Below are positions 55,951 to 63,623 of a stretch of DNA of 64,000 nt, one piece after another. The stretch comes from Prosthecobacter debontii. GTDB taxonomy: Bacteria; Verrucomicrobiota; Verrucomicrobiia; Chthoniobacterales; Chthoniobacteraceae. The position numbers and the translations under genes are program-made. The notes beneath the pieces are model-generated. The model made no database searches. It was not told the origin of the DNA and was given only the letters and a program-made list of their open reading frames with translations. The stretch lies in NCBI GenBank assembly GCA_945905735.1, contig CAMDQC010000009.1, positions 1 to 64,000 of the forward strand, written 5' to 3'. Within the stretch, counting starts at the first letter, position 1, and every line of letters starts with the position of its first letter.

Positions 55951-56784
55951 TTAGTTCGCTGCGGGGGCTCCGCCGGTTTTGCCGTTCGGGTCACTTTTCG
56001 GGTCTGTCGTCCAAAGAATCGTGGACTGATTGGTATCCGCATCGGCGGCCCAGATGATTTCCCCCGTGGCAGTGAGCAGATCCTTCCCTGCGACTTCCCG
56101 AGCACCGCCGTCGAGGAATGAGATGACTCCTTTGTTTGTGTAACGGGCGACGAAGGACTTGGCGTTGCCTTTTGGGGCTCCGTCGTAGTCTTTTTTCGAG
56201 ATGGTCTCGTGGGCGCGTTCTTCGCCGGGGAGACCTTGCTCAAGAAAGATTACAGTCCGACTTGGGTTCGTAATGGATTGGATCCGAACATCGTTTTTCT
56301 TGTCGTCCTTATCCTTGCGCTGGAGTTTGCCATTAATCGCGATCGCGAAGAGCGGCTTTTGCGATTTTTTCATTTCAGAATAACGGGCACCGGGCAGGAA
56401 AAGGATATTTTCCTTGGTATAGAAGGCCGCAGTGCGCCCCTCTTTCACATAGTCGGATGGCGATTTTACTCCCATCTGCTTTGGGAGGGCGTTGTACCAC
56501 GCCTTCTGCTGGTCGGGGGTGGTCATTGTGCCCCAGTCTTCCTTCCCTGCGGCATCTTCCTCAGGCAAAAGCCCATCGTGCTGTCCCGCGTAAGTTGCGG
56601 CTGCACTGCCGAGGTTCTTCAGGACAGCCAAGGCGACTGCTTTATTTGAACCCGTTTTTATTTTCGCATAAACGGGCAACGCGATGGCGGCGATGACGAT
56701 GATGATCGCGATGACGACCAATATCTCCATCAAGGTGAATGCCGACTGGCGGCGGAGCATTGTGGCGGACGGTGTAATTTTCAT
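55951..56784 (-). CDS. Type II secretion/pseudopilin-like protein
   Basis: A 277-residue protein. After MKITPSATMLRRQSA comes the class III signal FTLMEILVVIAIIIVIAAIA, giving a prepilin-peptidase site A|FTLME with Glu+5. The body is a long alpha helix plus a globular domain of the H-X9-DG/DUF1559-like sort. Start set at the ATG at 56784, 4 bp after the DUF4956 stop; the frame opens further up but only as a shadow. It would be assembled by a GspE/PilB system such as the one at 15 kb. Its place between DUF4956 and the giant CotH gene is unusual. Confidence 0.88.
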   Translation of the reverse strand: MKITPSATMLRRQSAFTLMEILVVIAIIIVIAAIALPVYAKIKTGSNKAVALAVLKNLGSAAATYAGQHDGLLPEEDAAGKEDWGTMTTPDQQKAWYNALPKQMGVKSPSDYVKEGRTAAFYTKENILFLPGARYSEMKKSQKPLFAIAINGKLQRKDKDDKKNDVRIQSITNPSRTVIFLEQGLPGEERAHETISKKDYDGAPKGNAKSFVARYTNKGVISFLDGGAREVAGKDLLTATGEIIWAADADTNQSTILWTTDPKSDPNGKTGGAPAAN

Positions 56785-56788
56785 ATTT

Positions 56789-57622
56789 CTAGTTTGTGCC
56801 AAGTGTGCGGTTCGGAGCGGTGGAGGTGAGCAGGACGCGGTTGTTTCCGTTGACCTGTTGGATGGCTGCGACAAGTTCCCCGGCTGGATGTTCTGGTTTA
56901 AGGCAAATGTTATAGCGAATCTCCGTCATCATGCCGGCCTGAATGGATTCCACCGAGATGATGTCGTGCTTCTCAAGGAACTTGTTGAAGACTGCCTCAA
57001 ATGCAACGTCATAGTTTATGTCATTTGTGACACGAATGCGGAGGAAGTGGCTGGCTCGGTTTGGCGCGAACCAGTTGCCACGGGAAAAGTAGTAGATAAT
57101 TGCGGCGATAACGGGCGTCGTCGCTACAGCCATGCCGTATTGACGAGCACCGACTGCGAGGCCAGTCGCCATGGCGAGGAAGATAAAGCCGATGTCGCGA
57201 GTTTCGCTTACATCAGCTCGGAATCGGATAATTGAGAATGCCGCGAACATACCGAATGCGGTCGCCTGAGCTTTATCCTTATCACCGAACCGCACGACTA
57301 AGATGATCGCCGTCACGACAACTCCGAGAATCATCAGCGTATGGACATAGTCCTGCGAGAGCTTGGCGCCTCGGAACGTGGAGCGATAGACCGCAGCGAT
57401 GAGTGCATTGAGCATGAACGACAGGAAAATCGCGAAAAGAATCTCCGGCAAACCAGCGTCCGCTGCTTTGAAATTCAGCGTATCGTGGAAGAAAGTGACG
57501 ACGCCGTTTAGGTTCATGTCGTGGAGGACTCTGAGAAGCGGTCCGAGTTTTTCTGGTTCGAGGTCTTCCGCGGACGCATTGGAGGCCGCAGCGGCTAGTG
57601 TTGGCAGTATGGATTGCAGCAT
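56789..57622 (-). CDS. DUF4956 membrane protein
   Basis: A 277-residue protein with about four membrane segments (residues about 55-180, for example LPEILFAIFLSFMLNALIAA, VHTLMILGVVVTAIILVV, GFIFLAMATGLAVGA) and a C-terminal soluble domain with an RAS/VTND and MMTEIRYNICLKPEHPAG pattern. It matches DUF4956 as I remember it; such genes commonly sit beside VTC-domain polyphosphate polymerases and CotH genes. That is the case here. Gap to the VTC gene is 38 bp. Function unknown. Confidence 0.88.
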   Translation of the reverse strand: MLQSILPTLAAAASNASAEDLEPEKLGPLLRVLHDMNLNGVVTFFHDTLNFKAADAGLPEILFAIFLSFMLNALIAAVYRSTFRGAKLSQDYVHTLMILGVVVTAIILVVRFGDKDKAQATAFGMFAAFSIIRFRADVSETRDIGFIFLAMATGLAVGARQYGMAVATTPVIAAIIYYFSRGNWFAPNRASHFLRIRVTNDINYDVAFEAVFNKFLEKHDIISVESIQAGMMTEIRYNICLKPEHPAGELVAAIQQVNGNNRVLLTSTAPNRTLGTN

Positions 57623-57660
57623 TATATAGAGTGACTAAATCGGGTTGAGTGGGCGCGGCC

Positions 57661-58491
57661 TTAGCCGACAGATGGAATTAAAACGCCTTCCGGCGCGGTG
57701 ATGACGTTGGATTGTGCGGGAAGTGGTTTTCTCCAGTTCGGGGCGAGCATTGCGCGGAGTACGGGATCGCTCCGTTCGAGCGCGTTGCAGTACTTGGAGT
57801 GGCTCTGTAGCTTACAGCCCGTCCGAGCAAGCAATACGCTGAGACTGTAGGGGATCGTCCCTGTAATTTTGACCTCCAAGACGGAGGTATCTGCGGGATA
57901 CATGTAGTTCTCTGGGAGAAAATTCTGGTCGTCTGGTGTCGGGTTCAGGTTATCGAGGCGGTAGGCGATTCCTGTGTCGAAAGTGATGCGCAGGTCGCTC
58001 GTTGGGTCTTTCGAAGCATAGGCGCGGCGGTCGTAGCGCATCGTCATACAAGGGCGAAAGCCGCGCCGAATCACCAAATCATTGATGATCTCTTCGCAAG
58101 TCCGCCGGTCCACAGGTCTCAGCGGAATCTCGGGCATCGTTCCTTGCCCCACGAGCATGGCAGCCTCTAGCGGCATCCGAACGCGGCGCTTCACTCCACG
58201 GCCTTCCTGCTTGTGCTTCACTTCGATGAAGACGGTCGGTGGGATTTTGCCTCCGTTGCTGCCATAGACGCGGACACGGAACTTCCGGCGGTTTTTGGAC
58301 CCCCGGACTTTCTCCCAATAGCAGTCCCGCTCCGCGTTATCGTAATAGAGCGAAACAATGGGGTAATACGCCGTCTCGTCCGCATTGGCGTCAGCGCAGA
58401 GTTCAGGTTCGAGGGTTTCCATCAATCGAGCGCGTGTGTCAGCGTCGATGACGAACTTCATCTCAAATCGGTCTAATCGTTGAAAGCTCAC
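57661..58491 (-). CDS. VTC-domain polyphosphate polymerase-like protein
   Basis: A 276-residue protein of the CYTH/VTC tunnel-fold group. It has RLDRFEMKFVIDADT at the start, VSLYYDNAERDCYWEK, an RKFRVRVYG strand, FIEVKHKQEGRGVKRRV, MRYDRRAYAS and EVKITGTIPY. The many Arg/Lys strands pointing into the tunnel fit binding of ATP and polyphosphate. In eukaryotic Vtc4 this domain makes polyphosphate; bacterial members next to DUF4956 have no settled role. First gene of the minus-strand run to the giant CotH protein. Start is ATG at 58491. Confidence 0.88.
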   Translation of the reverse strand: MSFQRLDRFEMKFVIDADTRARLMETLEPELCADANADETAYYPIVSLYYDNAERDCYWEKVRGSKNRRKFRVRVYGSNGGKIPPTVFIEVKHKQEGRGVKRRVRMPLEAAMLVGQGTMPEIPLRPVDRRTCEEIINDLVIRRGFRPCMTMRYDRRAYASKDPTSDLRITFDTGIAYRLDNLNPTPDDQNFLPENYMYPADTSVLEVKITGTIPYSLSVLLARTGCKLQSHSKYCNALERSDPVLRAMLAPNWRKPLPAQSNVITAPEGVLIPSVG

Positions 58492-58673
58492 GGGTGGAAA
58501 ATAATGGTGTAACGGGTTTTGATTGTTGCAGGTGAAAGAGGGCGCGGGTTTTCGTGATCTCTCGCAGAAAAATCAATCAACTAATTTGCGTAAAAGTAAC
58601 ATTTCCTCGGGATTCCTGATTAAAGATTTTTCTGTAATCTGCGGATGAAAACTTGACGCATCGCGTCGCAATC
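58492..58673. other. AT-rich intergenic region between VTC and PBP genes
   Basis: 182 bp with clearly lower GC than its surroundings. It must hold the promoter of the VTC run (minus strand). A short hairpin GACGC-ATC-GCGTC (58655-58667), followed on the minus strand by AAGTTTTC, may terminate the PBP1A transcript. No clear -35/-10 pair was found. Confidence 0.5.
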
Positions 58674-60761
58674 TCAGTTCCCGCCGAAAAACTGACGAAA
58701 TGAACGCAACAATCCCGGCTCTGCTTTCGCTTCCGGTTTACGCAACCCTCCCTCGTCGGGAGTGCCTTCTTTTTTCCCCTGCACAAAATCTCCGCGTCGC
58801 CCCTCGCTCGGCTTAAATCCTTGCGCCGGGTAACGATCTACATCCGCACGCTTCATCACATCCACCCACACGGGAAGGGCTAAGGTCGCACCGTATCCTT
58901 TGGGGACGATGGTCGCCGGTTTATCCAGCCCGACCCATACCCCGCAGGTCAGGCTCGGCGTGTATCCCACGAACCACGCATCGTGATAATCATTTGTCGT
59001 CCCCGTCTTTCCCGCTGCGGGGAACTTCCACCCCAAATCCTTCGCAGCGGACGCCGTTCCTCGCTCGAAGACCTTCGCCAGCACCCCCGTCGTCGTTCGT
59101 GCCACGTCTGCGGAGAGCGCTGCGATCTTCACATGCGAGGCTCGGTAAAGCACCTCGCCCTCTGCGTTGTCGACGCGCTCAATGATGTGGCTCTGTCGCC
59201 GCACGCCGTCATTCACCAGCACCGAATACGCTGTGACTAAGTCCTTGAGCGTCGCCCCGAATGTCCCGATGTAAGACACTGGTGCCAGCGGCATTTCTTC
59301 CAGCCCCACAGCGGTCGCGACCTTTTGCACAGCCTCCAACCCAGCACGTGCGCCCACCCGGACTGTCATCGTATTGCGCGAGCGGATGAGCCCATCTTCC
59401 GCAGGCAACATCCCTCCGTACTTATCGTCCGAATTATCCGGAGTCCAATTCGGCGCTCCCGCTATTTCCCCGCGCCCGATGGCTTCGTCGGAGATCAAGG
59501 TCGAAGGCGTCATCCCTTTCTCAAACGCCGCCGCATACACGAAAGGCTTGAACGTCGAGCCGATCTGCCTTTTCGCATCCAGCGCCCGGTTGAATTTGCT
59601 CTCCCGATAATCTCGCCCACCCACCAGCGCTCGGATCGCCCCGCTCCGATTATCCAGCACCATCACTGCGCCCTGCAAATATTCCGTGGCTTGCTCTGCG
59701 AGCCTCATCTCGTCACTAAACGCCGCTCTCTTAGAGTGCGGATATCCCGGCCTCGCCTCGACTTTCGTCAACTGCCTATCGAGCGCCTTCTGAGCTTCCT
59801 CCTGAAGCACAGGATCAATCGTCGTGTAAATCTTCAGCCCGCCTTGGTCCTGCTGGGCATCATCCAAAAGGATGTCCAAATCCCGATGAATCGCATCCAT
59901 CGCATAATTCTCCTGCGTCGTGAGTCGCTTCGCAGCCACCACCTTCAGTGTTGATTTCTTCGCAGCCTCGATAGCCTCCGGCGAAAGGTCATACTTCTCC
60001 CGAATCCAGTCGCAATCGCTGTTTTTCAGCCGCTCCAGCACCATATCGCGCTCCGCAACCGCTCGTTTGTAGTTGGTAAAAGGCGACGCCCTCGTGGGCG
60101 CTCGGATGATTCCCGCAATCATCGCGGCTTCGCTGAGATTGAGCTGCGAGGCGCTCTTTCCAAAGTACACTTTGCTCGCCATTTCGATCCCATACACCCC
60201 ACTTCCGAAATAGATTCGGTTCATGTAGTGCTCCAGAATATCCCCTTTCCCGTAAGACTTTTCGATCCGTAGCGATACGAACACTTCGAGCAGTTTCCTG
60301 TCTAGGCTCTTCCTCTGCCCTAATGAATCGAAGCTGTTGCGCGCCAATTGCTGCGTCAGCGTGCTCCCGCCTTGCTGCTTCCCCTGTGCAGTCCTCACCA
60401 CCGCCCGCGCCAGCCCCATCGGGTCCACGCCCCAATGACCGAAAAACCGTGTATCCTCCCGCGCCAAAAGCGACGCCACAAACAACGGCGACACCTCCAC
60501 GAGCGGCACCGGCACACGATTCTCGCCCTGCATTCGCCCCCACACTTTCCCGTCCAGATCATACACCGTCGAACGCTCCTTCATCACCGTCACCCCCGTC
60601 ATATCGAATCTCGACGCCCGCCAATAATAGACGGCCAAAACCAGCACCGTCAAAAGGAAGGGCCATCCCACCAAATGAAGCAACCAGCGCTTCCAACGAA
60701 GACGTTTGCGAGGTCGATTGCCGCTACTACGGCGGCTGGTTTTCTTGATGCGGCGTGCCAC
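58674..60761 (-). CDS. Penicillin-binding protein 1A-type (glycosyltransferase and transpeptidase)
   Basis: A 695-residue class A PBP. A basic N-terminus and one membrane anchor (about 27-47) are followed by a GT51 domain with the catalytic Glu102 in REDTRFFGHWG, then GGSTLTQQLARN and RKLLEVFVSLRIEKSYGK. The transpeptidase has GSTFKPFVY (SxxK), SRNTMTVR (SxN) and AGKTGTTNDYHDAWFVGYT (KTG). It polymerises and crosslinks peptidoglycan at the inner membrane. The tail is Lys/Glu/Pro-rich. It starts near the divergent pseudopilin gene. Confidence 0.95.
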   Translation of the reverse strand: MARRIKKTSRRSSGNRPRKRLRWKRWLLHLVGWPFLLTVLVLAVYYWRASRFDMTGVTVMKERSTVYDLDGKVWGRMQGENRVPVPLVEVSPLFVASLLAREDTRFFGHWGVDPMGLARAVVRTAQGKQQGGSTLTQQLARNSFDSLGQRKSLDRKLLEVFVSLRIEKSYGKGDILEHYMNRIYFGSGVYGIEMASKVYFGKSASQLNLSEAAMIAGIIRAPTRASPFTNYKRAVAERDMVLERLKNSDCDWIREKYDLSPEAIEAAKKSTLKVVAAKRLTTQENYAMDAIHRDLDILLDDAQQDQGGLKIYTTIDPVLQEEAQKALDRQLTKVEARPGYPHSKRAAFSDEMRLAEQATEYLQGAVMVLDNRSGAIRALVGGRDYRESKFNRALDAKRQIGSTFKPFVYAAAFEKGMTPSTLISDEAIGRGEIAGAPNWTPDNSDDKYGGMLPAEDGLIRSRNTMTVRVGARAGLEAVQKVATAVGLEEMPLAPVSYIGTFGATLKDLVTAYSVLVNDGVRRQSHIIERVDNAEGEVLYRASHVKIAALSADVARTTTGVLAKVFERGTASAAKDLGWKFPAAGKTGTTNDYHDAWFVGYTPSLTCGVWVGLDKPATIVPKGYGATLALPVWVDVMKRADVDRYPAQGFKPSEGRRGDFVQGKKEGTPDEGGLRKPEAKAEPGLLRSFRQFFGGN

Positions 60762-61006
60762 GGGCTAAAGGTCGAATTTCTCGGCAATCATCGGCCCGAA
60801 GCCAGTGGGAGTCCAGCGCGCATTCGGCCTCATGCCCCTCATATAAAGCGGATCCGAGACGCTCCCAATGCGCTCGATTCCTATTTTGAATGGGCCGCGC
60901 TTGGCTCCAAAACGCGGGCGTTGCGAAAATCCGAAACGAACAAGAAATTCAGTTGTTTCCTTCGCGAGCGCCGATAGTTTCGCCCCAACCACCAAGATAT
61001 TACCAA

Positions 61007-61765
61007 ATGAAACAGAACATCATAAAAACCTCTGATCTCCGCCCACAATTCGCCTTCACGCTGGTCGAACTTCTCACCGTCATCGCCATCATCGCGATTT
61101 TGATGGGGCTGCTCTTTCCCGCCATCAGTAATGCAAAGACGGCCGCCAGTCGCGCCGACGCGGGGACGATGGTGCGCAACATCGTGAACGCCTCCAAGGC
61201 TTACTATAACGATTACGGAAAGTATCCACCGATTGCCAAGGCGCTTGTCGAGTCCACGGGGTCTGGTTCAGGAGGGAAGAATGAGGCTACCGAGTCTTAC
61301 TACGCTTATGGGGACGTAGAGCTGTCGGAGGGTAAGGCGAAAGTGAATACGAACGAGATTTTCGACGTGTTACGCGCGATTTCACGCGGGGAAAATAAGG
61401 ATCACGAGATGAATCGCCGCCAGGTGAAGTATTATGAAGGCAAGAAGGCGTCGGATGTTGTGATCCGCAAGACTCGCAACGGGTTTGCCGATGGCCAAGA
61501 GTTTGGCGACCGTCAGGGGCGGCTCTACGATCCTTGGGGCACGGAGTACTTCATCGTCCTCGATGGCGATGGGAACGAAGAGCTCGACCTCGGCGATTTT
61601 TGGACGGACCTGAAGGCAGGGGACAACGCCGGGGCCAAGATTCGCTTCAGCGCAGTGGCATTCTGCATCGCGAAGGACGCGAAGTTCGGCGGCAAGGGCT
61701 ATGTTACCTTCCGCAAGGACGGCGCGCTCAATGAAGCGCCGGATGATATTGTCTCTTGGCAGTAG
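61007..61765 (+). CDS. Type II secretion pseudopilin-like protein (GspG type)
   Basis: A 252-residue protein. After MKQNIIKTSDLRPQFA comes FTLVELLTVIAIIAILMGLL, giving a prepilin-peptidase site A|FTLVE with Glu+5. A long helix and a globular domain follow, with YNDYGKYPP and DPWGTEYFIVLDGDGNEELDLG, the calcium-site-like loop of GspG pseudopilins. Start at the ATG at 61007. Followed by a heptamer-repeat hairpin shared with the convergent uxaC gene. Likely substrate of a GspE/PilB machine. Confidence 0.9.
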   Translation: MKQNIIKTSDLRPQFAFTLVELLTVIAIIAILMGLLFPAISNAKTAASRADAGTMVRNIVNASKAYYNDYGKYPPIAKALVESTGSGSGGKNEATESYYAYGDVELSEGKAKVNTNEIFDVLRAISRGENKDHEMNRRQVKYYEGKKASDVVIRKTRNGFADGQEFGDRQGRLYDPWGTEYFIVLDGDGNEELDLGDFWTDLKAGDNAGAKIRFSAVAFCIAKDAKFGGKGYVTFRKDGALNEAPDDIVSWQ

Positions 61766-61769
61766 GGGG

Positions 61770-61840
61770 AATGACGGAATGACGGAATGACGAATGACGA
61801 ACGCAAGCGAGGGGGCTTCGTCATTCGTCATTCGTCATTT
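61770..61840. repeat. Period-7 inverted repeat, ATGACGA family, in a convergent gap
   Basis: The left arm (61770-61802) has AATGACGG twice then AATGACG twice. The right arm (61816-61840) has TTCGTCA repeated three times. It fills nearly the whole gap between the converging pseudopilin and uxaC genes and can fold into a long hairpin, so it probably serves as a bidirectional terminator. Confidence 0.85.
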
Positions 61841-61845
61841 TCAGG

Positions 61846-63240
61846 CTACAGCCGCAGGTAATCCCGCGCGTTCGCGTGGCAGATGTTGCGGACCATCGAA
61901 CCGACGAGAGCTTCGTCATCCGGTAGTTCTCCCGATTCCACATCGCGGCCAATAAGGTCGCAGAGGACGCGGCGGAAATACTCGTGGCGCGGGTAGGACA
62001 TGAAGGAGCGGGAATCGGTGACCATGCCGACGAAGCGCGACAGCAGCCCGAGATTGGAGAGGGCGTTGAGTTGCTGAGTCATGCCCTCTTTTTGGTCGAG
62101 GAACCACCAGCCAGAGCCGATCTGCACCTTGGCCGGGATGGTCCCGTCTTGGAAATTCCCGGCCATCGTGGTGAAGGCGTAACTGTCCGAGGGATTGAGG
62201 TTGTAGAGGATCGTTTTCGGAAGGGTGTTCTCGTCGTCGAGCCTATCGAGAAAGCCCGTAAGGCCGCCCATGTGGGAGCCGTCGCCGATCGAATCGAAGC
62301 CAGTGTCCGGCCCGAGCGTGCGGAGGAGGCGGGTGTTGTTATTGCGCAGTGCGCCGACGTGGAGCTGCATCGTCCAGTCGCTCTCGGCGTAGAGTTTGCC
62401 GAGAAAGAGCATGATGAATGCGGACCACGCCGCGTGCTCGGCAGAGGACGCCGCGCGGCCAAATTGGACGGCGTTAAAAATCGCGTTGGCCTCGCGTTCG
62501 GTGCAGGGCTCGGCGTGGATGCGCTCGGGCCCGTGGTCGGACAGTCGGCATCCGATGCTATGGAAGAACTCGCGCCGACTTTTGATGGCGGCGAGGAGGG
62601 ATTCGACATTGCGAATCTCCGTATCGGCGATCTCGGCGAGCTTCGTCACCCATGCGTTGAACGCACCGGGCTGATGGACCGCAAGCGCTTTATCCGGCCT
62701 GAAAGTGGGCAAGATTTTCGTGCCGATCCCCGATCTCCCCAACGCGATATGGTGCGCGAGATCATCGGACGGATCATCGGTCGTGCAAATGTTAGTGACG
62801 CGAAACTTTTCGAGGATCTTGTGCGTGGAAAGCGTCGCAAGTTGCTCGTTGGCCTGGTCCCATATGCGTTGTGCGGAGTCCGCGTTGAGGAGTTCGGTGA
62901 TGCCGAAATAGCGACGCAGCTCCAGATGCGTCCAATGGTAGAGCGGGTTCCGCAAGGTGTGCGGGACAGTGGCGGCCCACGCCTTGAACTTCTCCAGCGG
63001 CGTGGCATCCCCGGTGATGAGGCGCTCGGGCACACCGTTCCAGCGCATCGCCCGCCATTTGTAGTGGTCTCCCTCCAGCCAAATCTCGAAGAGATTCGCA
63101 AAGCGCCGGTCCTCCGCGAGGTCGCGCGGAGGCAAGTGGCAGTGGTAGTCGAGAATCGGCTCCTGCTCTGCAAACTCATGGTAAAGACGGCGCGCAGTGC
63201 GGGTCTGAAGCAAGAAATCGTCGTGGATGAATGCGGACAT
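61846..63240 (-). CDS. uxaC: Glucuronate isomerase
   Basis: A 464-residue protein with ILDYHCHLPPRDLAEDRRF (His/His metal site), NICTTDDPSDDLAHH, DWTMQLHVGALRNNN and DSRSFMSYPRHEYFRRV near the C-terminus. These are the UxaC hallmarks. It interconverts D-glucuronate and D-fructuronate (and galacturonate/tagaturonate), the first step in breakdown of uronic acids from pectin or other acidic polysaccharides. Length is as expected. No uxaB/uxuAB partners are in the window. Confidence 0.95.
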   Translation of the reverse strand: MSAFIHDDFLLQTRTARRLYHEFAEQEPILDYHCHLPPRDLAEDRRFANLFEIWLEGDHYKWRAMRWNGVPERLITGDATPLEKFKAWAATVPHTLRNPLYHWTHLELRRYFGITELLNADSAQRIWDQANEQLATLSTHKILEKFRVTNICTTDDPSDDLAHHIALGRSGIGTKILPTFRPDKALAVHQPGAFNAWVTKLAEIADTEIRNVESLLAAIKSRREFFHSIGCRLSDHGPERIHAEPCTEREANAIFNAVQFGRAASSAEHAAWSAFIMLFLGKLYAESDWTMQLHVGALRNNNTRLLRTLGPDTGFDSIGDGSHMGGLTGFLDRLDDENTLPKTILYNLNPSDSYAFTTMAGNFQDGTIPAKVQIGSGWWFLDQKEGMTQQLNALSNLGLLSRFVGMVTDSRSFMSYPRHEYFRRVLCDLIGRDVESGELPDDEALVGSMVRNICHANARDYLRL

Positions 63241-63410
63241 GTGCGCGATTTATCGTCAAAAAATGCTGGAGGGGTCGATAAAATAGCTACGGAGCGTCGT
63301 GAGCCCAAAGTAAATGGCACCTGCAAAGCGGGAAAGCCAGCGCCCCTTCGAGAGAGAAACTTGCAATTGCCCCTCGCGCTTTCATGTCCACCTGCGAGTC
63401 TCGCGGCCTT

Positions 63411-63539
63411 ATGGGCGACAAATCACCGAAAGCTACGAACAAACAGGCATCACAAAAACAGGCGAAAGCCAACGTCAACAATCAGAACAAAAAGGCCGCA
63501 GCCGCCGCAAAGCAGGCTCCTGCAAAGCCGAAAAAGTAG
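63411..63539 (+). CDS. 42-residue Lys/Ala/Gln-rich basic protein
   Basis: An ATG at 63411 opens a 43-codon frame. It reads MGDKSPKATNKQASQKQAKA, then NVNNQNKKAAAAAKQ, and ends APAKPKK before TAG. I recall very similar short MGDKSPK proteins in other Verrucomicrobiota and unrelated bacteria, but cannot verify. The low-complexity, strongly basic make-up suggests a nucleic-acid-associated or disordered protein. No clear ribosome binding site precedes it. Confidence 0.7.
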   Translation: MGDKSPKATNKQASQKQAKANVNNQNKKAAAAAKQAPAKPKK

Positions 63540-63623
63540 CGCCTGGCTGAGGGCTGCGATGCGACCGAATGGTTACGCTGCCCCTTTATGTGTTCCCGGT
63601 GAAATAAGACACATTGTCGGCCT

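Noticed and set aside
60765-60995. 76-codon minus-strand ORF just upstream of PBP1A
   Set aside because: It has no convincing start, no recognisable family, and covers the promoter region of the divergent pseudopilin gene. It could be a small gene or the worn end of one, but nothing in it supports a call.
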